From assembly GCF_900110245.1 (NCBI RefSeq), contig NZ_FOCZ01000003.1:372001-436000 (forward strand): DNA of 64,000 nucleotides, written 5' to 3'. Of the stretch, positions 53,657 to 61,965 are shown piece after piece. The notes beneath the pieces were generated by a model that saw only the letters and a list, made by a program, of their open reading frames with translations, had not been told where the DNA came from and ran no database searches. Position 1 is the first letter of the stretch, and every line of letters starts with the position of its first letter. This DNA is from Niastella yeongjuensis. GTDB lineage: Bacteria; Bacteroidota; Bacteroidia; Chitinophagales; Chitinophagaceae. Position numbers and translations under genes: made by a program.

Positions 53657-54982
53657 TTAGTAGCGGTAGTGTTCAGGTTTGAAAGGCCCTTCTTTGGGTA
53701 AACCCAGGTAAGAAGCCTGCTCGTTGGTCAGTTCATCCAGTTCAACACCGATCTTTTTCAGGTGCAAACGGGCAACTTTTTCATCGAGGTGTTTAGGCAG
53801 AACGTACACTTTGTTTTCGTAGTTCTTGTTGTTTGTCCACAGCTCTAATTGGGCCAGCGTTTGGTTGGTAAATGAATTACTCATTACAAAGCTGGGGTGG
53901 CCGGTGGCGCAACCAAGGTTTACTAAGCGGCCTTCAGCCAGCAAAATAACATCCTTTCCATCGATGCTGTATAGGTCTACCTGAGGTTTAATGGTGTCTT
54001 TGGTATTTCCGAAGTTATTATTCAACCAGGCTACGTCAATTTCAATATCAAAGTGGCCAATGTTACAAACGATGGCTTTATCCTTCATAGCACGGAAGTG
54101 CTTTTCTGTGATCAGGTCGCGGCAGCCTGAAGCGGTAACAATGATATCAGCTTCTTTAACAGCATCGATCATCTTTTTAACTTCAAAACCATCCATAGCA
54201 GCCTGTAAAGCGCAAATAGGATCAATTTCGGTAACAATTACGCGGCAACCTGAACCAGCCAGGGAAGCAGCAGAACCTTTACCTACGTCGCCATAACCAC
54301 CTACAACAGCTACTTTACCAGCCAGCATAACATCGGTAGCGCGGCGGATAGCATCTACCAGGCTTTCTTTACAACCGTATTTGTTGTCGAATTTAGACTT
54401 GGTAACAGAGTCGTTTACGTTGATGGCAGGAATTGGTAATGTGCCTTTTGCCATTCTTTCGTACAGGCGGTGAACACCGGTAGTGGTTTCTTCACTCAAG
54501 CCTTTGATGTGCTGAACCAGCTCAGGGTATTTATCGAACACGATGTTGGTAAGGTCACCACCATCATCGAGGATCATATTCAATGGACGATCGGCGCCAC
54601 CAAAGAACAATGTTTGCTCAATACACCAGTCAGCTTCTTCCAGCGTTTGGCCTTTCCAGGCATATACGCCAATACCGGCAGCAGCAATAGCAGCAGCGGC
54701 ATGGTCCTGGGTAGAGAAGATATTACAAGAGCTCCATTTCACCTCTGCGCCTAAGGCGATCAGGGTTTCAATAAGCACCGCCGTTTGAATGGTCATGTGT
54801 AAGCAACCTGCAATGCGGGCACCTTTCAATGGTTGTGAGGCACCATATTCAGCACGTAACGCCATCAAACCCGGCATTTCTGCTTCTGCAAGGCGAATTT
54901 CTTTACGACCCCATTCTGCAAGGCTGATATCTTTTACCTTATAGGGAAGAGAAAAATCAATGTTTTTGGTGATAGTAGACAT
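53657..54982 (-). CDS. ahcY: Adenosylhomocysteinase
   Basis: The 441-aa enzyme splits S-adenosylhomocysteine into adenosine and homocysteine, clearing the product inhibitor of methyltransferases. Family motifs: [20 protein letters not shown] near the start, [34 protein letters not shown] (substrate and catalytic Lys), the NAD loop [18 protein letters not shown], and the C-terminal [10 protein letters not shown] tail that completes the neighbouring subunit's NAD site. Length is standard. It has its own promoter and terminator. Confidence 0.97.
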   Translation of the reverse strand: MSTITKNIDFSLPYKVKDISLAEWGRKEIRLAEAEMPGLMALRAEYGASQPLKGARIAGCLHMTIQTAVLIETLIALGAEVKWSSCNIFSTQDHAAAAIAAAGIGVYAWKGQTLEEADWCIEQTLFFGGADRPLNMILDDGGDLTNIVFDKYPELVQHIKGLSEETTTGVHRLYERMAKGTLPIPAINVNDSVTKSKFDNKYGCKESLVDAIRRATDVMLAGKVAVVGGYGDVGKGSAASLAGSGCRVIVTEIDPICALQAAMDGFEVKKMIDAVKEADIIVTASGCRDLITEKHFRAMKDKAIVCNIGHFDIEIDVAWLNNNFGNTKDTIKPQVDLYSIDGKDVILLAEGRLVNLGCATGHPSFVMSNSFTNQTLAQLELWTNNKNYENKVYVLPKHLDEKVARLHLKKIGVELDELTNEQASYLGLPKEGPFKPEHYRY

Positions 54983-55008
54983 ATCTGATTGAATGTTTAT
55001 TTCGGCCG

Positions 55009-55043
55009 CAAAACTACAATTAAAGTATGAAACTCAATACAAA
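55009..55043 (-). promoter_or_regulatory. ahcY promoter
   Basis: TAGTTTTG (55016-55009, minus) matches TAnnTTTG, and TTTG (55043-55040) lies 23 bases upstream as the -33 element. The spacing is slightly long. The leader would be about 20 bases. Confidence 0.5.
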
Positions 55044-55098
55044 TCCCCAATATTAAGGAAAGGTTGCGGGTTTGGGCCGTCTGTTATAACTAAGTATT

Positions 55099-55515
55099 TT
55101 AAACCATCTTTTTGGTGAGATCGGCTACGGTTTTCTTTTCCAGAATGCGCAAATTGGCATCCCGTACCAGCACCATCATGTCGTGCAATCCGCACTGCTT
55201 TTCATCGCAGTTTTTACATCGTTCATAGAAGTAAAGACTTACGCAGGGCAGCATGGCTATGGGCCCGTCTATTAGTCGAACAATTTTAGCCAGGGGAATA
55301 TCCTTGGGCGATACTTTGAAGAAATATCCGCCGCCTTTTCCCTTCTTGCTTTCGAGAACACCGGCTTTTTTCAGTTCCAACAATATGTTTTCCAGAAACT
55401 TGAGGGGGATCCGCTTCTTCTTTGATATTTCGGCGATAAGAATGGGTTCGTTATCTTTTTTATCAGCCATATACATCAAGGCCTTAAAGGCATACTGGGC
55501 TTTCTTGGATAGCAT
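55099..55515 (-). CDS. Rrf2-family transcriptional regulator with Cys cluster
   Basis: The 138-aa protein has an N-terminal winged helix (MLSKKAQYAFKALMYMADKK, KFLENILLELKKAGVLESKK with the GKGGGY wing) and a Cys-rich loop near residues 90-110: MLPCVS, then ERCKNCDEKQCGLH. In IscR and relatives, three Cys in this loop hold an Fe-S cluster, so iron-sulfur or redox sensing is likely but not shown. It lies upstream of ahcY in the same direction with a gap of 116 bases that holds the ahcY promoter. Confidence 0.88.
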   Translation of the reverse strand: MLSKKAQYAFKALMYMADKKDNEPILIAEISKKKRIPLKFLENILLELKKAGVLESKKGKGGGYFFKVSPKDIPLAKIVRLIDGPIAMLPCVSLYFYERCKNCDEKQCGLHDMMVLVRDANLRILEKKTVADLTKKMV

Positions 55516-55674
55516 GTATTTTCTTATTTAACACGTAAAGTCGCCTGGTGTTTAAACCAGGTTTATAAGGCCGTAAGATAAAATAATTTATTTATCCTCC
55601 ACTATCTTAAATGGGGCGGTGTATAAGTCCCTGTTAATCCCGCAGGACAGGCCCAAAACCGGCCCCGGGTGCCC

Positions 55675-56346
55675 TTATCTTATTATCACCAGTTTGTGGT
55701 TGTAAGCATACTTTATAAGCCCTATTACGCTGTTTGTTTTGGTTTTACGGAAGATGTTCTTGCGATGGGTTTCCACTGTTCGTTCGCTTATGAACAGCCT
55801 TTCGGCTATCTGCTTATTGCTGTATTCCTGTTCTATCAGGCGAATGACTTCCAGCTCCCGGCCGGTAAGGTGGGAAGGCTCGGGGGCAATTTTTCTGAGG
55901 CGGACAGTAGGATTAGGCATTTCTTTCAGCGTTTTATCGGTTGAGTAAATTTTCTCTATCATGCTTTCCAATGCTTTGGTTATGCTGTGTTTATCATTGC
56001 TTTTTAATATAAATCCCGCTATGGATCCTTCTTCTATCATTGTGCTCACTATGTTATTCTGCCCTTTTTCAAACAAGGCCACCATTTTTATCCTGGGAAA
56101 CAACTCTTTCACTTTATGGGTCAGCTCGTACCCCGTGCGGTATAACATGGTTATATCGGCAAACAGAATGTCAACAGGCGTACAGGCCATTTGTCGAAGC
56201 AACTCACTGGGATTGGTGGTAATGATAACAGCTTTAAAATATTCATGTTTATGTAACAGGGATAACAATCCGTCGATAACCGTCTGGTGATCTTCTGCAA
56301 TAGCCATGCGAATTTTTTTTCGTTTCATGTCTGGCAGGTTAAACAT
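55675..56346 (-). CDS. LuxR/NarL-type response regulator
   Basis: A receiver (IRMAIAEDHQTVIDGLLSLL; phosphoacceptor Asp in ILFADITMLYRTGYE; Lys in GFILKSNDK) is followed by a LuxR-type HTH (SHLTGRELEVIRLIEQEYSN, QIAERLFISERTVETHRKNI). The Pro usually two residues after the Asp-x-x-M pattern is Leu, a mild deviation. The first 6 residues may be upstream of the real start at MKRKK. No kinase is adjacent. Confidence 0.9.
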   Translation of the reverse strand: MFNLPDMKRKKIRMAIAEDHQTVIDGLLSLLHKHEYFKAVIITTNPSELLRQMACTPVDILFADITMLYRTGYELTHKVKELFPRIKMVALFEKGQNNIVSTMIEEGSIAGFILKSNDKHSITKALESMIEKIYSTDKTLKEMPNPTVRLRKIAPEPSHLTGRELEVIRLIEQEYSNKQIAERLFISERTVETHRKNIFRKTKTNSVIGLIKYAYNHKLVIIR

Positions 56347-56776
56347 TCAGATACTCGCACGCAGGCATCCCTACCTCAGGCCCTGATAGACAGTTGTATC
56401 AAATCTTCTGCCACTGCCTGTAAAAAAAGCGACCTGGCTGCAAAAGAGGCTAAAAACAAAATGGGTGAAGGTGGACCGGATGTATTTCCAGATCCGGAGT
56501 GTGGGAAGGCAGGACAGGTATAACAAGGATCAATCGGTTTGAGACAGTTCATGAAGCAGTAGTTTTGTAAATCTTACCATAATTTACTTAATTACCCTAC
56601 AGAAATGTTCAATCTCAATAAATATTGAGCAATATCAAATTTTGTATTGGACAGATAGTGATAAAGATGGGTTGTAATGAAATGTTATCCTGGTTGTTTT
56701 TTATGATCATTCCGGTCTTAACAAACTTTCATAAGGAACAATGGCAGTAAAAAGATGGCTTTATCGGTATAAAAGC
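56347..56776. other. Non-coding stretch
   Basis: About 430 bases between the LuxR-type regulator and the dapB terminator. A 78-codon plus-strand frame starting inside the regulator gene shows no family features. A promoter for the regulator must lie here, but no consensus element was found. Confidence 0.35.
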
Positions 56777-56804
56777 AAATAACCCCATAGGAGTGGGGTT
56801 ATTT
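56777..56804 (-). terminator. Terminator of the parA-dapB operon
   Basis: AAATAACCCCA pairs with TGGGGTTATTT around a 6-base loop. It lies 35 bases past the dapB stop; the T-run on the minus strand is interrupted. Confidence 0.7.
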
Positions 56805-56838
56805 ATGTATATGATATATTTCAATTATTTGTGTGTTC

Positions 56839-57555
56839 TTACAATCCTAACACATCGCTCATGGTATAAATGCCTTTTTTATTTTGAAGGAATTCTGCAG
56901 CCAGTACGGCGCCGGAAGCAAAGCCCTTGCGGTTATGAGCGGTATGTTTTATTTCAATATCGTCAATGTCGGATTTATAAACGATTGTATGTGTGCCGGG
57001 GGCCGGATCTTGCCGTTCGCTGATGATCTCCAGTTCAGCCTGGTTATTGGTAGTCTCATTCACCCATTTTTTCTTTTGTTTGAATGAACTCATAATGCCT
57101 TCGGCCAGTGTAATAGCGGTACCGCTGGGCGCATCTTTCTTTTGGGTGTGGTGAAGCTCGGTAATAGAAACCTGGTATTCAGGATGAGGAGCTACCAGCT
57201 CTGCCAGCTTTTTATTGATGGCGAAGAAAATGTTTACGCCTACACTGAAGTTGCTGGAATATAACAGGGCTCCATTATTTTGGGTGCAATGTGTTTTAGC
57301 TTCATTAAATCGTTGTAACCAGCCTGTAGAACCACTTACAACCGGTACACCTGCATCCAGGCATTTGATCACATTGTCAAAAGCTACTTCCGGACCGGTA
57401 AATTCAATAGCAACATCAGCCTTCTTTATATTTTCGATGGTATTATCCCCGATGTTTTCAAAGCCTACTTTTAGAACTATTTCATGGCCACGTTGCACAG
57501 CGATTTCCTCAATGGCATGGCCCATTTTACCGTATCCGATTAAAGCTATTTTCAT
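56839..57555 (-). CDS. dapB: 4-hydroxy-tetrahydrodipicolinate reductase
   Basis: The 238-aa enzyme catalyses the NAD(P)H-dependent second step of the diaminopimelate/lysine branch after DapA. Motifs: the dinucleotide loop IALIGYGKMGHAIEEIA, VSGSTGW, and the catalytic ELHHTQKKDAPSGTAITLA with the His and Lys of the family. The shortened length is normal for Bacteroidota. It is the last gene of the parA-parB-DUF5683-dapB group, with a possible extra promoter just upstream. Confidence 0.95.
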   Translation of the reverse strand: MKIALIGYGKMGHAIEEIAVQRGHEIVLKVGFENIGDNTIENIKKADVAIEFTGPEVAFDNVIKCLDAGVPVVSGSTGWLQRFNEAKTHCTQNNGALLYSSNFSVGVNIFFAINKKLAELVAPHPEYQVSITELHHTQKKDAPSGTAITLAEGIMSSFKQKKKWVNETTNNQAELEIISERQDPAPGTHTIVYKSDIDDIEIKHTAHNRKGFASGAVLAAEFLQNKKGIYTMSDVLGL

Positions 57556-57595
57556 CTCTTTGAAGTTAGTTGAATGCGAAACATTTACAGGGGTG

Positions 57596-57632
57596 CAAAG
57601 TTATCGCTTTTCGGCGATTATCTATCGGCAAA
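57596..57632 (-). promoter_or_regulatory. Possible internal promoter of dapB
   Basis: TAACTTTG (57603-57596, minus) matches TAnnTTTG 41 bases before the dapB start; TTTG at 57632-57629 lies 25 bases upstream, longer than ideal. It overlaps the 3' end of the DUF5683 gene. Confidence 0.4.
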
Positions 57633-58268
57633 CTTGAAAACCAGCGCTATACCAATGCTTTGGGGCGATGTAATGGCCGGTTTTATTTGCATGGTGAGGT
57701 TGTCGTTTACATTGAATCCTTTCAGGTGGGCGTCAACCGTGGCATCCACAACATTCAACCCCCATAACAGCAGGGTGAATAAAATGGAATAATCCATGTC
57801 TTTCCGGTATTCGTTCCGATAGTTGGTAAGTGAGTTTATTGACTGGTGGTCGACAAGGTATTGCAATTTGGGATCAACCTGGTCATACGCTGCCTGGTAA
57901 CCGGGGTCATTTTTATCAAGCTCGGCAACTGTTATCGCATATTGGATATCGCGATAAATGCCTCTGTTATAGAAGTAGGAATAAATTGGAATACCTACAG
58001 CAGCCCACGCCAGCGGAATTTTCCAGTATTTTTTGTTGTAAGCCTGGCCAAGACCGGGAACAACGGCCGACAAAATAGCCGCCTTACGTGGTTCGTAAAC
58101 GCGCTTACCAGTTGAATCGTATTTATACACCCAGTTGCTCTTCTTCACCTTTGTACTGGTTACCACGTTTCCCGCGGTATCTTTTACAATAAGGGTGTCT
58201 TTATGCTGAGACAATGCCAGCATGGGTATACATAGGATAAGCGCAATAACGAAGAAAATAGGTTTCAT
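57618..58268 (-). CDS. DUF5683 membrane protein
   Basis: The start at 58268 (MKPIFFVIALILCIPMLALS) gives a clean signal peptide and avoids overlap with parB; eight more codons lie upstream in frame. The mature protein has the DUF5683 core PRKAAILSAVVPGLGQAYNK, with helices WKIPLAWAAVGIPIYSYFY and LFTLLLWGLNVVDATVDAHL. DUF5683 is found in Bacteroidota beside parB and dapB; its role is unknown, though the position suggests a link to cell-envelope growth or division. Confidence 0.85.
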   Translation of the reverse strand: MKPIFFVIALILCIPMLALSQHKDTLIVKDTAGNVVTSTKVKKSNWVYKYDSTGKRVYEPRKAAILSAVVPGLGQAYNKKYWKIPLAWAAVGIPIYSYFYNRGIYRDIQYAITVAELDKNDPGYQAAYDQVDPKLQYLVDHQSINSLTNYRNEYRKDMDYSILFTLLLWGLNVVDATVDAHLKGFNVNDNLTMQIKPAITSPQSIGIALVFKFADR

Positions 58269-58278
58269 GCAGGCGAAC

Positions 58279-59199
58279 TTAAGCCGAGACACCGATTTGA
58301 TCTAATATCTTATTCAGTTCCTGGATAGAATAGTATTCGATCGAAATAGCTCCGTGTCCGTTTTTATTATGATTTAATCTAACCTTGGTACTGAAATGCG
58401 TTGCTAAGTTATCCTCTATTTTTTTATAAGCTGGAGGGAGTGAGCTTTTTACCGATTCTTTAACGCCGGCAGCAGTACCACTCTTGTACATTTTTCTAAC
58501 CAGGTCTTCTGTTTGTCTTACAGACAAACTACGGCTTCTGATCTCGTTGTAAATGAATAATTGTTTATCTACTGTGTCTACATTGATCAATGCGCGGGCA
58601 TGGCCCATGCTGATCTCGTTTTTGCGCACAGCTACCTGAATATCCGGGGGTAATTTAAGGAGGCGAATGTAGTTGGCAACGGTACTTCTTTCCTTACCCA
58701 TACGTTCTGCTACCTGTTCCTGGGTATGGTTCAGTTCTTCCATCATGCGTTTGTAGCTCAAAGCTATTTCAACGGCATTCAGGTCTTCACGTTGCAGGTT
58801 TTCGAGCAGGGCCAGTTCCAGCAGCTCCTGGTCATTAGCCTGACGAATATAGGCCGGTACATCAACCAACCCGGCAATTTTAGAAGCGCGCCACCGGCGT
58901 TCACCCGAAATAAGGCGGTATTTGCCGCTGGCCATTTGGGAAACGGTGATGGGTTGCACAATGTCGTGCAGCTTTATTGAAGAAGCCAGTTCCTGCAAAG
59001 CCTGTTCGTCAAAGTCATGACGGGGCTGCCGTGGGTTTGGCTCAATTTGATCGATGGGGATGCGGGATATGGCAACAACATTTTCAGCAACGTCTTTTTT
59101 CAAATTGCCAGCCGCATTTTTCAGATCAGAATCGATATTCTGCAACAGGGAACGAATTCCCTTACCCAGCGCGTCTTTATTTTGTTTGGGGTTGGTCAT
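58279..59199 (-). CDS. parB: Chromosome partitioning protein ParB
   Basis: The 306-aa protein has the ParB/Spo0J layout: N-terminal CTP-binding domain with IEPNPRQPRHDFDEQALQEL and the SGERRWRASK box near residue 98, the central HTH (LNHTQEQVAERMGKERSTVA), and a C-terminal dimerisation domain. It loads at parS sites and organises the origin for segregation with ParA. I saw no parS-like palindrome nearby. It follows parA by 68 bases. Confidence 0.95.
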   Translation of the reverse strand: MTNPKQNKDALGKGIRSLLQNIDSDLKNAAGNLKKDVAENVVAISRIPIDQIEPNPRQPRHDFDEQALQELASSIKLHDIVQPITVSQMASGKYRLISGERRWRASKIAGLVDVPAYIRQANDQELLELALLENLQREDLNAVEIALSYKRMMEELNHTQEQVAERMGKERSTVANYIRLLKLPPDIQVAVRKNEISMGHARALINVDTVDKQLFIYNEIRSRSLSVRQTEDLVRKMYKSGTAAGVKESVKSSLPPAYKKIEDNLATHFSTKVRLNHNKNGHGAISIEYYSIQELNKILDQIGVSA

Positions 59200-59267
59200 T
59201 GATTGTATATGGTTTTTTGTTTTGGATCATGTCAATCCCACCACCTGGCGGGACCTATGCCACCTCA

Positions 59268-60068
59268 TTATTCTAATATCCGCTCTTCCTGCTTGATCTT
59301 CGTCATGTCGTTCTTTTGCAGGATCTCCTTGGCCAGGTTCAGATAGTTGACAGCCCCTTTACTTTGACCATCATACAAAATAACCGGTTTTCCAACGCTG
59401 GGCGCCTCGCTGATGCGGGCATTGCGGTGGATGATTGTATCAAACACCATCTCATCAAAGTGCTTGCGCACCTCATTTACCACCTGTGTGCACAGGCGTA
59501 AACGGCCGTCGTACATGGTCATCAGGATCCCTTCAATGGCCAGATCAGGATTTAAACGGCTTTGAACAATCTTAATTGTGTTTAATAATTTGCCAAGACC
59601 TTCCAATGCAAAAAATTCTGCCTGTACCGGAACCATTACCGAATCTGCTGCGGTCAATGCGTTCACAGTTATCAAACCCAGTGAAGGGGAACAGTCGATG
59701 ATAATAAAATCGTACTGATCTTTCACCGGCTCCAATATGTTTTTTAATACACCTTCCCGGTTGGGATAATTGATCATCTCAATTTCAGCACCTACCAGGT
59801 CAATGTGCGACGGAATGATATCCAGGTTCGGTATTTCTGACTTCAGAATTACGTCCTTACCCGGGGTACTGTTTACCATGCAGTCGTACAAGCTCGTTTG
59901 AATATTGTGCAGATCAAAACCTACACCGCTGGTACTATTGGCCTGCGGATCGGCATCTACCAATAATGTTTTGAACTCCAGAACGGCCAGGCTGGCCGCC
60001 AGGTTGATGGCGGAAGTAGTTTTCCCAACTCCCCCTTTTTGATTGGCTACTCCAATTACTCGGGCCAT
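59268..60068 (-). CDS. parA: Chromosome partitioning ATPase ParA
   Basis: The 266-aa deviant-Walker ATPase has ANQKGGVGKTTSAINLAASL (Walker A with the signature Lys), VDADPQANST (A') and FIIIDCSPSLGLITVNAL (Walker B), the Soj/ParA pattern. It binds DNA in its ATP state and is released by ParB, driving origin segregation. Length is normal for chromosomal ParA. It is the first gene of a four-gene group ending in dapB. Confidence 0.96.
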   Translation of the reverse strand: MARVIGVANQKGGVGKTTSAINLAASLAVLEFKTLLVDADPQANSTSGVGFDLHNIQTSLYDCMVNSTPGKDVILKSEIPNLDIIPSHIDLVGAEIEMINYPNREGVLKNILEPVKDQYDFIIIDCSPSLGLITVNALTAADSVMVPVQAEFFALEGLGKLLNTIKIVQSRLNPDLAIEGILMTMYDGRLRLCTQVVNEVRKHFDEMVFDTIIHRNARISEAPSVGKPVILYDGQSKGAVNYLNLAKEILQKNDMTKIKQEERILE

Positions 60069-60304
60069 AGTGATTAATTACATTCCTACCTGCCTGGGCA
60101 GGTCATTGGATTTTTTAAATTGGTTTCACTTAATTAGGCGCTGCACCTCGTAAAAACACGAAAAATCAGCACGGCCCTTTCGTCTTTTCCGGTATTTAAA
60201 CCGTAGAAAGGGCAAAATTCGGTGACAATATACTTATTTACCGCATTCAATACAGTCTGCAAACCCGATAGTGAATAAAATTGTATTAAACTCCCCAATA
60301 AAAA
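60069..60304. other. Intergenic region upstream of parA
   Basis: This region holds the parA promoter, not identified by consensus, and ends at a minus-strand terminator. No gene, parS site or RNA is evident. Confidence 0.35.
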
Positions 60305-60329
60305 GCATCCCCCAAAAAATGGAGGATGC
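60305..60329 (-). terminator. Terminator of the UPF0173 hydrolase gene
   Basis: GCATCCCCC pairs with GGAGGATGC (8 of 9); on the minus strand TTTTTATT follows. It lies about 120 bases beyond the hydrolase stop. Confidence 0.65.
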
Positions 60330-60449
60330 CCAAATTGGAACGCAAAATTATTACATTAGGCTTATTATCAGCATTTAATGTTTTAATATTTTACAAGCCG
60401 TTGTTTTTCCGTGTTTTGGGTGAGAAAAATACCGGAAAATTACTTTGCC

Positions 60450-61157
60450 TTACCGGGTAAAACCCTTCTGGTTTTTCATATCCACGGTCTCTCCAATCTT
60501 TGGTAAATGCAACACACAGCTGGTATCGGCAAAAGCCTTTTTGGCGGCAGCCTGGTCAATTTTAATATAGCCAAACGTGTCGTAATGTACACCAATGATC
60601 TGCTGGCATTTGATCATGGCGGCGCAACGAACGGCATCTTCCACGTCCATGGTAAAGTTGGAACCGATGGGCAGCACCGCAAAATTCAACTCAGCCCAGG
60701 TAGGCACCAGTTGCATATCGAGTGTAAGCGCTGTATCGCCGCTGTAATAGAAATTGCCGGCTTCGGAAGTAACAATAAAGCCAACGGGATTACCGCCGTA
60801 AGAGCCGTCTGGTAAGCCTGAGGAGTGCTGGGCCACTACCATTTTCACGGCAAAGTCGCCAAAGTTCCATTTACCACCGGTATTCATGGGGTGCACATTG
60901 GTTACCCCCTGTTTGCCCAGCCATTCGTAAATTTCGTAATTGCACACCACTTTGGCACCGGTGCGTTTGGCAATGCTCACCAGGTCGGCAGTATGATCGG
61001 CATGGCCATGCGAAACCAGTATGTAATCGGCTTCCACGGTATCGGCATTTACCACTTTATTGGCTAATTCATTGGGTGTAATAAATGGATCGAATAACAG
61101 TTTTGTACCTTTGATCTCAACTGAAAAGCAGGAGTGTCCGTAAAAAGTAAAATTCAT
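60450..61157 (-). CDS. UPF0173-family metallo-beta-lactamase-fold hydrolase
   Basis: The start at 61157 (MNFTFYGHSCFSVEIKG) matches the conserved beginning of the family; 19 upstream in-frame codons lie in a palindrome and are not conserved-looking. The 235-aa enzyme has the metal motif VSHGHADHTADL (HxHxDH), later His in VVAQHSS, Asp in YYSGDTALTLDM, and a C-terminal GVHYDTF. These bind two metal ions, and the family is annotated as metal-dependent hydrolases of unknown substrate. It is a single gene. Confidence 0.9.
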   Translation of the reverse strand: MNFTFYGHSCFSVEIKGTKLLFDPFITPNELANKVVNADTVEADYILVSHGHADHTADLVSIAKRTGAKVVCNYEIYEWLGKQGVTNVHPMNTGGKWNFGDFAVKMVVAQHSSGLPDGSYGGNPVGFIVTSEAGNFYYSGDTALTLDMQLVPTWAELNFAVLPIGSNFTMDVEDAVRCAAMIKCQQIIGVHYDTFGYIKIDQAAAKKAFADTSCVLHLPKIGETVDMKNQKGFTR

Positions 61158-61182
61158 GTAGTAATTTTTTGTTCTGTGTTTT

Positions 61183-61246
61183 AAGTTCTTTGTTCTGAGT
61201 TTGCAAACATACAAACTATGAACCCAGAACGGAGAACTAAGAACTT
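61183..61246. repeat. Imperfect palindrome of GTTCT words
   Basis: AAGTTCTTTGTTCTGAGTT faces AACCCAGAACGGAGAACTAA with AGAACTT beyond. Pairing is interrupted. It lies between divergent genes, so it is not a terminator for either. Confidence 0.55.
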
Positions 61247-61267
61247 TATCCCAACGTTATTAATACA

Positions 61268-61780
61268 ATGAGTGACATCTATACCATCGTTTCCGGAACC
61301 AACAGACCCGGAAGTAATACCGAAAAAGTTGCCCGCCATTATCAACAGGTCTTAAAATCAAAGAACATTACCCCAAATTTCCTAAGCCTGGAAGGCTGGA
61401 AGTATATTGATAAAACCCCTGAGTTCATACAGCTGGAAAACGACATTTTAGTTCCCACCAATAAATTCATTTTCATTGTTCCTGAATACAACGGCAGCAT
61501 CCCCGGCGTGCTAAAGCTCATGTTCGATATTTCAGACTACAAAAAAACATGGTGGGGCAAAAAGGCCCTGCTCACCGGCGTGGCCACCGGCCGGGGCGGC
61601 AATTTGCGCGGGCTGGAGCATTTAACAAGTATTTTACATTATCTGCGGGTTGTGGTTCATCCCAATAAACTGCCTATTTCACTGGTACATAATCTTATGG
61701 ATGGCAGCACCGGCGATTTTCATGATGCCGGCACTTTGAAGGCTATCGATATGCAGGTGGAAGAATTTTTACAATTTTAG
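61268..61780 (+). CDS. NADPH-dependent FMN reductase family protein
   Basis: The 170-aa flavodoxin-fold protein has the FMN phosphate loop SGTNRPGSNTEKVARHY and the second flavin-contact segment FIVPEYNGSIPGVLKLMFD, typical of NADPH-dependent FMN reductases and azo/chromate reductases. It is cytoplasmic. The substrate is open. It lies alone, between two intergenic palindromes. Confidence 0.9.
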   Translation: MSDIYTIVSGTNRPGSNTEKVARHYQQVLKSKNITPNFLSLEGWKYIDKTPEFIQLENDILVPTNKFIFIVPEYNGSIPGVLKLMFDISDYKKTWWGKKALLTGVATGRGGNLRGLEHLTSILHYLRVVVHPNKLPISLVHNLMDGSTGDFHDAGTLKAIDMQVEEFLQF

Positions 61781-61826
61781 TTAAGGTGGTTCGTCAACCT
61801 ATTTAAGACAATGAAGTAAGAGGTAA

Positions 61827-61890
61827 GAAGTAAGAAATACAGTCGTGAGCTACGAAACTCAGGTTCTTCTTACATCGTATTTCCTACTTC
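61827..61890. repeat. Imperfect palindrome of AAGTAAG words
   Basis: GAAGTAAGAAATAC pairs with GTATTTCCTACTTC (13 of 14) across a 36-base interval. The left arm is preceded by a further copy of its AAGTAAG word. It follows the FMN reductase gene and could terminate it. Confidence 0.6.
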
Positions 61891-61965
61891 ATATTCCTGT
61901 TAACCAAAAATTCGGGGTTAAACGGCACTTCATTAAGAAACATTAGTAACTATTTATCGACAATC

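Noticed and set aside
56287-56523. 78-codon plus-strand frame after the LuxR-type regulator
   Set aside because: It starts inside the opposite-strand gene and shows no conserved pattern or signal peptide.
58279-60449. parS site near parAB
   Set aside because: No copy or near copy of the TGTTTCACGTGAAACA-type palindrome was seen in or around the genes.
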